Source: Denitrobacterium detoxificans
Lineage (GTDB): Bacteria; Actinomycetota; Coriobacteriia; Coriobacteriales; Eggerthellaceae
Direction of reading: 5' to 3'
Length of the DNA stretch: 64,000 bases
Assembly (NCBI RefSeq): GCF_015062615.1
Contig: NZ_SUUH01000001.1
Span: 284,366 to 348,365, forward strand
A program made the translations under genes and the position numbers. This document shows positions 17,086 through 25,839 of the stretch, piece by piece (position 1 is the stretch's first letter; each line of letters opens with the position of its first letter). The notes under the pieces were generated by a model, which ran no database searches, was not told the origin of the DNA, and worked only from the letters and a program-made list of their open reading frames with translations.

Positions 17086-18591
17086 GTGAGCCGCGCAATG
17101 GCGCAACGCCGCGATAGAAGCATCGACATGCTCAATGGCCCCCTGCTGGGCAAAATCCTCCTCTTCGCGCTCCCCCTCATCATCACGAGCTGCCTGCAGC
17201 AGCTATTCAATTCCGTAGACTCGGCCATCGCAGGACAATTCGTATCCAACGAAGCCCTTGCCGCCATCGGCGCTACGGCACCCATTGTGAACCTCGTCGT
17301 CAACGTATTCGTGGGCCTTTCCGTAGGCGCAAACGTTGCCGTCGCCGTGCGCATTGCGAACGGCAGCGAAGCCGAGATCAAGCAGGCCGTGCACACCTCG
17401 ATGACCGTTTCGATCGTATGCGGCCTCGCCCTCATCGCCGTGGGCCTGGGCGCAACGGGCCCCCTGCTGAACGCCATCGCCACGCCCGAATCGGTCATGG
17501 AGCCGGCAGCTCAGTATCTGGGCATCTACTTCATTGGCACGCCCTTCATCATGCTCTACAACTTCGGATCGGCCGTGCTGCGCGGCAAAGGCGACACGCG
17601 CAGCCCGCTCTATGCGCTTGCCGTTGCATGCGCCGTAAACGGTCTTCTCGACTTACTGTTCACCACCGTCGTGCCCCTGGGCGTCACGGGCGTTGCCCTG
17701 GCCACGGTCATCGCCTACGCCAGCGCCGCCGCCATCGTGCTTGCGGCCATGATTCGCGACAAGGGCGTAACCCACCTGAACCTCCGCCAGCTCCGCATCG
17801 CGCGTGGCCCCCTTTCCACGCTTTTGAAGATCGGCGTGCCCGCGGGCATCCAAGGCGCCGTGTTCGCCATATCCAACCTGGTTATTCAGGCCGCCATCAA
17901 TGGCTTCGGGTCGGAGGCCATGGCAGGCTCCACCGCATCCCTGAACATGGAAAGCTATTCCTATTTCGCCGTATCCGCCTTTGCGCAGACGGCCGTAACC
18001 TTCATGGGGCAGAACTTCGCAACGAAGCAGTACGGGCGCTGCCGCCGCATCTTCGCCATCTGCATGGGCGGATCCATCGTATTCACGGGCATCATGGGCG
18101 TGCTCTTCGCCGTGTTCATGCAGCCCCTCGAGGCGCTCTTCACCGCCGACGCGCTGGCCATGGCATTCGCGAGCATCCGCATGTGGCGCGTCGCCGTCAT
18201 CGAGTTCATCCCCGCATTCTACGAGGTACCCGCCGGCGCCATGCGCGGCATGGGATCGTCGCTCATGCCAGCCATCATCACCGTCATCGGCACCTGCGCG
18301 CTACGTCTAGCCTGGGTGGGTACGGTATTCGCCGCAGACCCCACGTTCGAGACGCTCATGAACGTCTACCCCATTTCCTGGCTTGCAACGGGCATCGCCA
18401 TGATGGGCGCCTACTTCATCTTCACCTACCGCGTGCAGAAGGGCATCGTTGCCCAGCGTGCGGAACGAAAGCAGGCCAAGCGTGCTGCCAAGGTCACGCG
18501 CATCGAATCGGGGCAGAAGACGGGATACCGAGCCATCGCAAGTAAGCTCTCCTCCCACCTGCATCTCTCGCACACGCGCAAGGCCGCCTAG
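17086..18591 (+). CDS. MATE family efflux transporter
   Basis: An approximately 500-residue polytopic membrane protein of the multidrug and toxin extrusion family, which exports organic molecules using a cation gradient. The N-terminus (MLNGPLLGKILLFALPLI and LQQLFNSVDSAIAG) is typical of the DinF/NorM-like group, and about twelve hydrophobic segments can be counted, with a basic C-terminal tail. GTG 17086 gives the longest frame, but AAAGGAAG lies almost on it; ATG 17098, about 12 bases downstream of that site, is an equally good start. It directly follows the siderophore genes across a shared intergenic region, so it could export the product. That link is inferred from position only. Confidence 0.92.
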   Translation: MSRAMAQRRDRSIDMLNGPLLGKILLFALPLIITSCLQQLFNSVDSAIAGQFVSNEALAAIGATAPIVNLVVNVFVGLSVGANVAVAVRIANGSEAEIKQAVHTSMTVSIVCGLALIAVGLGATGPLLNAIATPESVMEPAAQYLGIYFIGTPFIMLYNFGSAVLRGKGDTRSPLYALAVACAVNGLLDLLFTTVVPLGVTGVALATVIAYASAAAIVLAAMIRDKGVTHLNLRQLRIARGPLSTLLKIGVPAGIQGAVFAISNLVIQAAINGFGSEAMAGSTASLNMESYSYFAVSAFAQTAVTFMGQNFATKQYGRCRRIFAICMGGSIVFTGIMGVLFAVFMQPLEALFTADALAMAFASIRMWRVAVIEFIPAFYEVPAGAMRGMGSSLMPAIITVIGTCALRLAWVGTVFAADPTFETLMNVYPISWLATGIAMMGAYFIFTYRVQKGIVAQRAERKQAKRAAKVTRIESGQKTGYRAIASKLSSHLHLSHTRKAA

Positions 18592-18613
18592 CCCCTCAGC
18601 GCATACGATACGC

Positions 18614-18646
18614 AACGGCCCGCGACTACCTGTCGCGGGCCGTTTT
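18614..18646 (+). terminator. Intrinsic terminator after MATE gene
   Basis: ACGGCCCGCGAC, loop TACCT, GTCGCGGGCCGT, then TTTT. The stem is 12 bp and perfect. It lies about 25 bp after the MATE stop and before the convergent YhgE-type gene, which it may also serve. Confidence 0.9.
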
Positions 18647-18692
18647 ACATGCTATGACAACGCGCGTCACTGGACTGCGCCCCACCCTACCG

Positions 18693-20879
18693 CTACTGCA
18701 CGAGACCGGAATCTTCCGTCTTGCGCACGTACCAGCTTAGGAAGCTCGCGAGCGGCTTGCGCAGCACGAGGCCCAGCAAGGCGGCGGGCACCAGGAAGAG
18801 GGCAAGCTGGCCAAGCTGCACCCAGAAGTCATTCTGATACACGCCCATCATGGCGGCACGCATGGCGGCAATCATATGCGTAGCAGGCAGATAGGGGCTT
18901 ATGGCCTGGAACGCATCGGGAAGCACCTGCAAGGGATAACTGCCATTGCCCGCCGTAACCTGCACAATGAGCAGCAGAACACCCATGGCCTTGCCCAAGT
19001 TGGCAAACGACACCACGAACGAATACAGCAGGAACGTGAACACCAGTCCGCCAAACCAGAAGCACAGCAGGTACAGCAACGGCTCGTTCACCTGCACGCC
19101 CAGGAAGAACATATTGCCCAAGGCCATTACCGTAGTCTGGGCAAGCGACGCAAGGGCGAAAATGCCGAAGCGACCCAGGAAGAGCTGACGCGGCTTGGGG
19201 TCGACGAGTTCGCGCTGGGCATCTTTGGAAACGAGAACGCGAATGGCCACGGTAAGCAAAAGCGAGCCAATCCACACCGCAAGCGTCGTATAGAGGGGCG
19301 CCATCTGCGATCCGAAGTTTTCAGCGGGGAAAATGGCATGCCTATCAAGCTGCACGGGCGCGGAAAGCGCCTCGGCGAGCGTACTCGGATCGGTTGAAAG
19401 CAACGTGGCAAGCTTGCCCGTGTCGCCCGAAGCGAGCGCCTCCTTCAGCTCGGACGAAAGCTGGGTCAGGCGATCGGCAGATGCCGTCATGTCCTGCGCG
19501 GCGAAATTGAGGTCGTCACGCACGGAAGAGAGCTTCTCGGAAATGGACCCAGCGTCACCCTGCAGGTCGTCGGCGGCAGATGAAAGCGTTGCGGCATTCA
19601 CGGCAAGCGAATCGGCCAAGGAGGAGACGTTGCTCGCCAGGTCGTCGAGCACGGGCTTAACCTCGGTGCTGTAATTCGTCTGCAGCTCGGAAATGCTCGC
19701 CTTCGCCTGGTCGACCAACTCCTTCGCCTGGGCATACTTGTCCTGTGCATCACCCGTACCGCTCTCGATCTCGTCGGCAGCGGCATCGAGCGTATCGGCA
19801 AGCGCGGTATCGGCCGCGATGGTGTTGTCCACCGATGCTATGGCAGCCTGAATGTACGGCTTATATTGCTCGTCGACCTGGCCCTCCAGCGTCTCGAGCG
19901 ACGCTTTCAGATTCTCCAGGCTGCTGATATGCGCCCGTTCGTCACTCGCCTCGCTACGGAGCTGGCTCACGCGATCGGAAACGAGCGTATTGGCATCGCC
20001 GAAAACGACATCAAGCGAAGACGAAAGGTCGTCGTACCCCTGGGCCGTGTTGGAAAGGGCGACCTCAAGCGCCGACGTAGACGTGGAGAGCGCCGAAGAC
20101 AGGCTATCGAACGCGGCGTCTGCCCCCTGGGCATCGCTTTCGACGTCGGAAACGGCGTTCTGGGCATCATCGAGCAACTGCGACGAACTGGAAACGAGCG
20201 ATTCGGCCGAGTCAACCAAACCGGCATACGAGGAAAGCAGGCTCGACGTACGCGACATGGTGTCGCCCATGGTCTGAATATGATCGGCAAGTTCGCCAAT
20301 ACGACCGTTGGCATCGCTGTCCTGCGCATACTCGTACAACGCCGAGGCGATGGAAAGCGCCGTATCGGAAAGCGTCTGCGTGAAAGCCTCGTTCACCTGA
20401 TAGGCAACCTGATCGGCGCCCTGCCCCGTTACCTTGGGGGCAATGGCGTTCTTCTTCTCGTTCGTGTAGTAGACGATTTCCGCATGCGAGGAGTCTTCCG
20501 AATAGAACGTCATCATATCGCGGCTGAAGCTGGAAGGAATGACGATGGCGGCATAGTACTCGCCCGATTCAACGCCCTCGATAGCCTCGTCCTCGCTAAC
20601 GAACTGCCATTCCAGCTGGTCGTTTGCGCGAAGCGTGGAAACGACACGGTCGCCGATGTTGATCTCGAGCGGAACGAGGTCACTTTCGTACCCCTCGTCG
20701 CTGTTGGCAATGGCCACCTTCAAGTTGCCCGTATTGCCAAACACGTCCCAGCACGCCAGGATGTTGTACCAGCTGAAGATGGAGGGCAAGAACACCAAGC
20801 CCAACACGATGATCACGGTGACCACGTTACTGAAAACGCGCTTCAGATCGCCTACGAACAGGCGCCATACGTTCTTCAT
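18693..20879 (-). CDS. YhgE/Pip family membrane protein (second of tandem pair)
   Basis: A 728-residue protein of the YhgE/Pip (phage infection protein) family. One transmembrane helix near the N-terminus (about 15-40) is followed by the family signature with WYN and a GNLKVAIANSDEG-like segment. A long extracytoplasmic region (about 60-490) is rich in Ser, Asp and Ala heptads and is predicted to be coiled coil. An ABC-2-type block of about five to six helices lies at the C-terminus (from about 500). Its ATG overlaps the stop of the upstream paralogue (20876-20879, ATGA), so the two are coupled and may form a heteromer. Family members are linked to phage adsorption and to secretion; the molecular role is unclear. 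Confidence 0.88.
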   Translation of the reverse strand: MKNVWRLFVGDLKRVFSNVVTVIIVLGLVFLPSIFSWYNILACWDVFGNTGNLKVAIANSDEGYESDLVPLEINIGDRVVSTLRANDQLEWQFVSEDEAIEGVESGEYYAAIVIPSSFSRDMMTFYSEDSSHAEIVYYTNEKKNAIAPKVTGQGADQVAYQVNEAFTQTLSDTALSIASALYEYAQDSDANGRIGELADHIQTMGDTMSRTSSLLSSYAGLVDSAESLVSSSSQLLDDAQNAVSDVESDAQGADAAFDSLSSALSTSTSALEVALSNTAQGYDDLSSSLDVVFGDANTLVSDRVSQLRSEASDERAHISSLENLKASLETLEGQVDEQYKPYIQAAIASVDNTIAADTALADTLDAAADEIESGTGDAQDKYAQAKELVDQAKASISELQTNYSTEVKPVLDDLASNVSSLADSLAVNAATLSSAADDLQGDAGSISEKLSSVRDDLNFAAQDMTASADRLTQLSSELKEALASGDTGKLATLLSTDPSTLAEALSAPVQLDRHAIFPAENFGSQMAPLYTTLAVWIGSLLLTVAIRVLVSKDAQRELVDPKPRQLFLGRFGIFALASLAQTTVMALGNMFFLGVQVNEPLLYLLCFWFGGLVFTFLLYSFVVSFANLGKAMGVLLLIVQVTAGNGSYPLQVLPDAFQAISPYLPATHMIAAMRAAMMGVYQNDFWVQLGQLALFLVPAALLGLVLRKPLASFLSWYVRKTEDSGLVQ

Positions 20880-23470
20880 CGTGCACCACCCCCACGCAGC
20901 ACGTCAATGGCACGCGCCAGAGGCGTACCGTGAACGCTCTGATGCTGGCTGTACACCTCGCGCAGCTGCTCGTCGGTAAGACCGATGGCGCTCACGCGAT
21001 GCTCGATATTGTCGCGAATATGCTCCACGACAACCAGGAAGATCATGATCAATATGAGCCAGACAAGCCATGCCGTGAGCATTACGAGCTTTGCCGTACC
21101 CGAAAACGCCAACAAGGGCGTTACCACCAAGGGCACGCCAAAGCCAAGAATCCACGCACCACGCATGAGGCGCGGATACCAAAACGCAAAGCGTTCCACG
21201 GAAACGAGCAGCTGCTCGCGGTAGTCTTCGCGATCGGCAAGTACGCTGATCACCTGAGCCAGGCGGAACCTACGCGCAGGCAGCTCCGACTCCTCGCCAT
21301 TCATGATGTCGCTCTCGCGAATCTGACGCGAGAACAGGCGATTGAGATTCGTAAGGTACGGCCGCACGATGAGGGCAAGCCCCGTGAAGACGACGAAGAA
21401 CACAACGAGCATGCCCATGCAAAACGCCCAATGATCGCCGTAGAAGCCGGCTATGGTCTCGCGCATGGCATTGATGCCATACGTAAACGGAAGCAGCGGG
21501 TAAATGGCCTGGAAGAACGAAGGCGTCATCTCGACGGGGTATAGCCCCGTGGCACCGGGAATCTGCGCGAATACCAAGATGATGCAGATGCCCTTGCCGA
21601 TATGCTGAAGCAGCACGGAGAGCGAATACTGAATGGCCAAATAGGACAGCGAGGCCACGACGGCGGTAAGCAAATACAAGGGCACGTTTACCGTTTGCAC
21701 GCCCAGGAACATATTGCCCACGCAGCACACGATCGCCTGCAGCATGACGAGCACCGAGAGGAAGAGACCACGGCCAACATAGGCCTGGCGCAAGGTAAGC
21801 CCCTTGATGTCTCCCCTATCGACCTCTTGCTTCAGGATGACCATGAGCATAAACACGCCAATCCAGAGCGTGAGGTTGGTGAACAGTGGGGCCATGGCCG
21901 AACCGAAGGAATTCACGGAATAGAGCGTTTCGGTGGTGAGCTCGGTGGGCGAAAGCATGAAGTCGGCCACCTTCGAGGAATCGATGTTCCCGTCGACCCC
22001 GAAGATCTGACCGAACAGCTGCGACGTACCCAGCGCCTCTACGTCGGCCTTCACCGTATCGATGCTCGTCTGAAGCGTAGCGAGCAGGTCGTCGGTTTGG
22101 TCAAGGGCGTCCTTGGAAGAGCGCAGCGTCTCGTCGAGCTGATCGAGAACGGCAAGCGTCTGATCGATGAGAAGAGACTGGCGCGCCACCGTAGAGGAAA
22201 GCGAACCAGACGTGGAGGCGATGCCGGACAGCGCGCTATCGACATTGGGGATGACGGAGGTGGCAAGCACCGTACGGTACTCGTCGGCGTTCGCGATGGC
22301 CGACTGAGCCGCTTCGTTGGCCGTGTTGCTCGCATCGGAAGTATCGGCTGCGGCCTTCTTCGTATCCGCGCTGATGGTCTTCAGGTTCTGCAGAGACGAG
22401 GAGAGACTTTGGTTGCGCGTCTCCATGGCGTCGATTGCGGCAAGCAGCGAGGTCTTCTCCTGGCCATCGGGTAGAGCGTTGGCGATGACCTTTAGCTGAG
22501 CGATAGTCGTCTCGTTTTGCGAAACGGACGACTCCCCATATGCGATGGCGCTTTCCACGGAGCCCTCGGCGGCAATGACGGACGAGCAGGTCTCGCTCAC
22601 GGCAATATTGGCATTGGAAGCCGCGCGCGAAGCAAGCACCGAGCCCTGGTCCATGTTGGTGAACACGGTGGACGACATGGTCGCCAGATTGTCCTGCGCG
22701 GTGAGCGTAAGCGATTGGACGTCGTTCAGAGAGCCGGAGATGAGCGCGATGTCGCCCTTGGCATCCTGCAGCTTCTGCCGCGCATCGGCCGACTTCGTAA
22801 GCGCCTCTTCGGCGGAACTGGACAGCTCGGATGCAGACTGGCGGGCCGAGGCAATGCTCTCTTGCGCCGTGGTGAAGCGCGCGATCACGTTTTCCCGCGC
22901 CTGGCCAATGTCGGCCTGGGCATTGTCAACGGCCTCGTCGAGCTTGGCGGTAACCACTTCGCTTGCCGACGAAACGAACGCGGCGTTGATCGTCTGGTCG
23001 AGCGAGGTAGCGCCCGTATCGGTGATCTTCGGCGACACGGCACCCAGCTTCTCGTTCACGTAGTACTCGAGCTGGGGGCGTTGGATGTCGCCCGACAAAA
23101 GGGTGGTAAAGCACGAGCTGAAATCGGAGGGAATGACGAATGCGGCGTACGCCTCACCCGACTGCACCTTCTGGATGGCGGTATCGCGGTCGGTAAACTC
23201 CCAGCCCAGCTGGGTATTTTCCTCGAGGTTCGAAACGATCTGGCTACCGAGGTCGAGCTGACCCATATCCTCGGAATAGGCTCCCGTATCCTCGTTGACG
23301 ACGCAGACCTTCAAATTGCCCGTATTGCTATACGGGTCCCAAAAGCCCAGGACGTTGAACCACGTATACATAGACGGGAGAACGATGAGGGCGACAATTA
23401 CGACAAGCGCAGCGGGCGATTTAAGCAACCGCATGAAATCGCGACCGAATACGCGCAGAATATTTCGCAA
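20876..23470 (-). CDS. YhgE/Pip family membrane protein (first of tandem pair)
   Basis: An 864-residue paralogue of the protein encoded just downstream. Layout: an N-terminal membrane helix (about 15-38), the WFNVLGFWDPYSNTGNL signature near residue 37, a coiled-coil ectodomain rich in Ala, Ser, Asp and Gln (about 200-520), a C-terminal membrane block with about six helices, and an additional roughly 100-residue cytoplasmic stretch plus two more helices before the end that the second protein lacks. The start is ATG 23470. A pair of unequal paralogues in one operon suggests a two-component membrane complex. Function is inferred only at family level. Confidence 0.87.
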   Translation of the reverse strand: MRNILRVFGRDFMRLLKSPAALVVIVALIVLPSMYTWFNVLGFWDPYSNTGNLKVCVVNEDTGAYSEDMGQLDLGSQIVSNLEENTQLGWEFTDRDTAIQKVQSGEAYAAFVIPSDFSSCFTTLLSGDIQRPQLEYYVNEKLGAVSPKITDTGATSLDQTINAAFVSSASEVVTAKLDEAVDNAQADIGQARENVIARFTTAQESIASARQSASELSSSAEEALTKSADARQKLQDAKGDIALISGSLNDVQSLTLTAQDNLATMSSTVFTNMDQGSVLASRAASNANIAVSETCSSVIAAEGSVESAIAYGESSVSQNETTIAQLKVIANALPDGQEKTSLLAAIDAMETRNQSLSSSLQNLKTISADTKKAAADTSDASNTANEAAQSAIANADEYRTVLATSVIPNVDSALSGIASTSGSLSSTVARQSLLIDQTLAVLDQLDETLRSSKDALDQTDDLLATLQTSIDTVKADVEALGTSQLFGQIFGVDGNIDSSKVADFMLSPTELTTETLYSVNSFGSAMAPLFTNLTLWIGVFMLMVILKQEVDRGDIKGLTLRQAYVGRGLFLSVLVMLQAIVCCVGNMFLGVQTVNVPLYLLTAVVASLSYLAIQYSLSVLLQHIGKGICIILVFAQIPGATGLYPVEMTPSFFQAIYPLLPFTYGINAMRETIAGFYGDHWAFCMGMLVVFFVVFTGLALIVRPYLTNLNRLFSRQIRESDIMNGEESELPARRFRLAQVISVLADREDYREQLLVSVERFAFWYPRLMRGAWILGFGVPLVVTPLLAFSGTAKLVMLTAWLVWLILIMIFLVVVEHIRDNIEHRVSAIGLTDEQLREVYSQHQSVHGTPLARAIDVLRGGGAR

Positions 23471-23510
23471 GCTACCCTTCCTTCCCTTTTCTCGTATCCA
23501 ATAAGCAAGT

Positions 23511-23540
23511 CACGGCCCCGAGCATGCCCGAGGCCGTGTT
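23511..23540. terminator. Hairpin downstream of proC
   Basis: CACGGCCCCGAGC and GCCCGAGGCCGTG form a 13-bp stem with two mismatches and a very short loop. The T tract is weak on either strand. It probably ends the proC transcript, or separates it from the YhgE operon. Confidence 0.5.
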
Positions 23541-23566
23541 TCGAAGCAGAGGCACCACAGGCTCGA

Positions 23567-24415
23567 CTACAGCTTCCGAGTCTTCTCCATGGCGCGGCGA
23601 ACGGCATGCATGGCAGCGGCGCGGAAGCCGTCTTCCTCGAGCGCCTGCACGCCTTCTATGGTAGTGCCCGCGGGCGACGTGACCATATCCTTCAGCTGAC
23701 CCGGGTGCTTCCCCGTGTCGCGCGCCAGCTGGGCGCTGCCCATAACGGCCTGCGAAACGACCTGGTAAGCATCGGCGCGCGACATGCCCTCGGCAACGGC
23801 CGCATCGGCAAGCGCCTCGATGAACAGGAACGTGAACGCGGGCGTGCATCCCGCAACGACGCCAATGACGTCGACCATCTGCTCGGACATCTGCAGAGCG
23901 CGACCGCACGAGCCGAAGATGTCGAGCGCAATGCGCATGTCCTCTTCGGTGGCGGTAGCATTGGCGCACAGCCCCGACATGCCCTGGCCAACCAACGCGG
24001 GGGTGTTGGGCATGCAACGCACGAGGCGCACGGAGCGCGCCGCGCCCTCGATGCGCTCGAACACATTCAGATTGCCTTCCAAGGCACGCGCGTGCACGAA
24101 CGAGGCTTCGATCCATTCGATGCTCTTGCCCGCGGCGATGGAGATAAACAGAGGATCGGAATCGACGGTCGCGACTTCCGAGATAACCGTTTCGAGCACG
24201 GCCGGCTTGACCGCCAGCACCACCACATCGCACGTGCGCACGATTTCGGAGTTGCTGCTTGCCGGGGTAATGCCCAAGCGCGAGGAAAGCTCGTCGAGCT
24301 TCTCGCGAGAAGGATTGCTGGCGAATACGCTCGAGGCGTCGACAAGGCCGGATTCGATAATGCCGCCCATGATCGCCGATGCCATATTACCTGCACCGAT
24401 AAAGCCGATTTTCAT
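23567..24415 (-). CDS. proC: Pyrroline-5-carboxylate reductase
   Basis: Last enzyme of proline synthesis, reducing pyrroline-5-carboxylate with NAD(P)H. The protein of 282 residues opens with the Rossmann motif IGFIGAGNMASAI and carries VLAVKP, the VRCMPNTPALVGQG segment, and the C-terminal dimer region ending with the family signature around VTSPAGTTIEG. The start at 24415 is set by AGGAGGTG 7 bases upstream; a longer open frame upstream lacks a ribosome site. It stands alone between hairpins and is therefore probably monocistronic. Confidence 0.96.
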   Translation of the reverse strand: MKIGFIGAGNMASAIMGGIIESGLVDASSVFASNPSREKLDELSSRLGITPASSNSEIVRTCDVVVLAVKPAVLETVISEVATVDSDPLFISIAAGKSIEWIEASFVHARALEGNLNVFERIEGAARSVRLVRCMPNTPALVGQGMSGLCANATATEEDMRIALDIFGSCGRALQMSEQMVDVIGVVAGCTPAFTFLFIEALADAAVAEGMSRADAYQVVSQAVMGSAQLARDTGKHPGQLKDMVTSPAGTTIEGVQALEEDGFRAAAMHAVRRAMEKTRKL

Positions 24416-24455
24416 GCTCAAGCACCTCCTGTATACATATGGTTCCATAATACCG

Positions 24456-24512
24456 AAAAGCGCCCCCGAACGAATCGTACATCTTGCGCGATTCGTCCAG
24501 ATGGACGCTTTT
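24456..24512 (-). terminator. Large hairpin downstream of the EIIC-like gene
   Basis: Nested pairings AAAAGCG/CGCTTTT and ACGAATCG/CGATTCGT form a long imperfect hairpin ending in TTTT on the minus strand, about 20-80 bases past the stop at 24535. It also lies directly upstream of the proC ribosome site, so it could influence proC if transcription reads through. Confidence 0.6.
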
Positions 24513-24534
24513 GCCATAAAGCCACTATAAACGG

Positions 24535-25614
24535 CTAGTCAAGCTTCAGATCGCCTTCGCGGATAATGCCAAGGCGACGGAACAAAACGCCAAACGCCCA
24601 GGCGAGAACGGCGGGAAGCACGAAGCAAACGAGGATCATGCCCAGCCACTCCGCGACGCCGGGCACGGCACCGCCCGAGACCCAGCCCGTATACAGGCCA
24701 ATGGGGCCCACCAAACCGCACGTGCCCATGCCGCTGGCAATGGCAGCGCCATTCTGCTCCATGTGGAACAGGCACGTTGCCACCGGGCCGGTAATGGCGG
24801 ACACGAGGATGGGCACGACCCACACGACGGGCTTGCGCATGATGTTGCCCATCTGCAGCATCGAGGTGCCCAGGCCCTGGGAAACGACGCCACCCCAACC
24901 GTTATCGCGGAAGCTCAGCACGGCAAAGCCGACCATCTGGGCGCAGCAGCCGGCAAGCGCGGCACCGCCGGCCAAGCCCGTAAGGCCCAGGGCAGCGCAA
25001 ATGGCAGCCGAGGAGATGGGCAGCGTAAGAGCGATGCCCACCACGACCGAAACGATGATGCCCATCCAAAGCGGCTGGAGCTCAGTAGCCCACATGATGA
25101 AGCCGCCCACGGCAGAGGCAAGCGCGCCAATCCAGGGACCGATGGCCATCGCGAGGCCGCAGCCAACCAAGATGGTCACGCCAGGGGTAACGAGGATGTC
25201 CACCTTCGTTTCGCCATGAACCGCCTTGCCGAATTCGGCGGCGATGATGGCAATGACGAGCACGGCAAGCGGCCCGCCCGCGCCGCCGGCGGTGTTGGAC
25301 GCATAGCCCACTGCGGCAAGCGAGAACAGAACCAGGCCGGGGCTCTTGAGTGCGTAGCCAATGGCAACGGCCATGGCGGCACCCGTGGCAGCCTGGGCGA
25401 ACGCGCCGATGTCGTTGAAGAAGGAAACGCCCGTAAGCGAACCGATGGTGTTCAGAATCGTGCCCATGAGCAGCGATGCAAACAGACCCTGGGCCATGGC
25501 CGACATGGCATCGATGGCATACCGCTGGAAACTCACCTCGATGTCCTTACGCGACAGGAATCCGCGGAAACCGCCCTGCCCGCCCTTCGCTACCTGACCA
25601 CCAGCACGCGCCAT
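24535..25614 (-). CDS. PTS-type EIIC-like membrane protein (PF13303 type)
   Basis: A 359-residue integral membrane protein with about nine to ten hydrophobic segments rich in Gly and Ala, resembling the stand-alone EIIC family PF13303 (for example LLMGTILNTIGSL and GGAGGPLAVLVIAI). The start at 25614 is chosen because GAGGGAAGGA lies just upstream; the open frame extends 13 codons further without a ribosome site. No PTS EIIA/EIIB genes are nearby, so a sugar phosphotransferase role is unproven and the substrate is unknown. It is flanked by its own terminator hairpin. Confidence 0.8.
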   Translation of the reverse strand: MARAGGQVAKGGQGGFRGFLSRKDIEVSFQRYAIDAMSAMAQGLFASLLMGTILNTIGSLTGVSFFNDIGAFAQAATGAAMAVAIGYALKSPGLVLFSLAAVGYASNTAGGAGGPLAVLVIAIIAAEFGKAVHGETKVDILVTPGVTILVGCGLAMAIGPWIGALASAVGGFIMWATELQPLWMGIIVSVVVGIALTLPISSAAICAALGLTGLAGGAALAGCCAQMVGFAVLSFRDNGWGGVVSQGLGTSMLQMGNIMRKPVVWVVPILVSAITGPVATCLFHMEQNGAAIASGMGTCGLVGPIGLYTGWVSGGAVPGVAEWLGMILVCFVLPAVLAWAFGVLFRRLGIIREGDLKLD

Positions 25615-25839
25615 AACACATCCTTCCCTCGTTGAGATTATTGGCGGATACATTACGCTTCGTGCAAAAAATCAATTCCGCAAATGAACAATCTTCAAAG
25701 AGTGAACTTATTCCCGACCTGGCAAAATGAAACGATGGTGAATGGTCTGGCACCGAATGCAAAGGACGGGGCATTTGCATTAACATGGAGGGGTTGCACA
25801 ATCCCGGTTTCGCCATTGGCTAGCAAGTTAGGAATACGT

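Noticed and set aside
25684..25839. N-terminal extension of the DUF1846 protein
   Set aside because: The extra 52 codons have no ribosome site and no family similarity, while ATG 25840 has TTAGGA just upstream.
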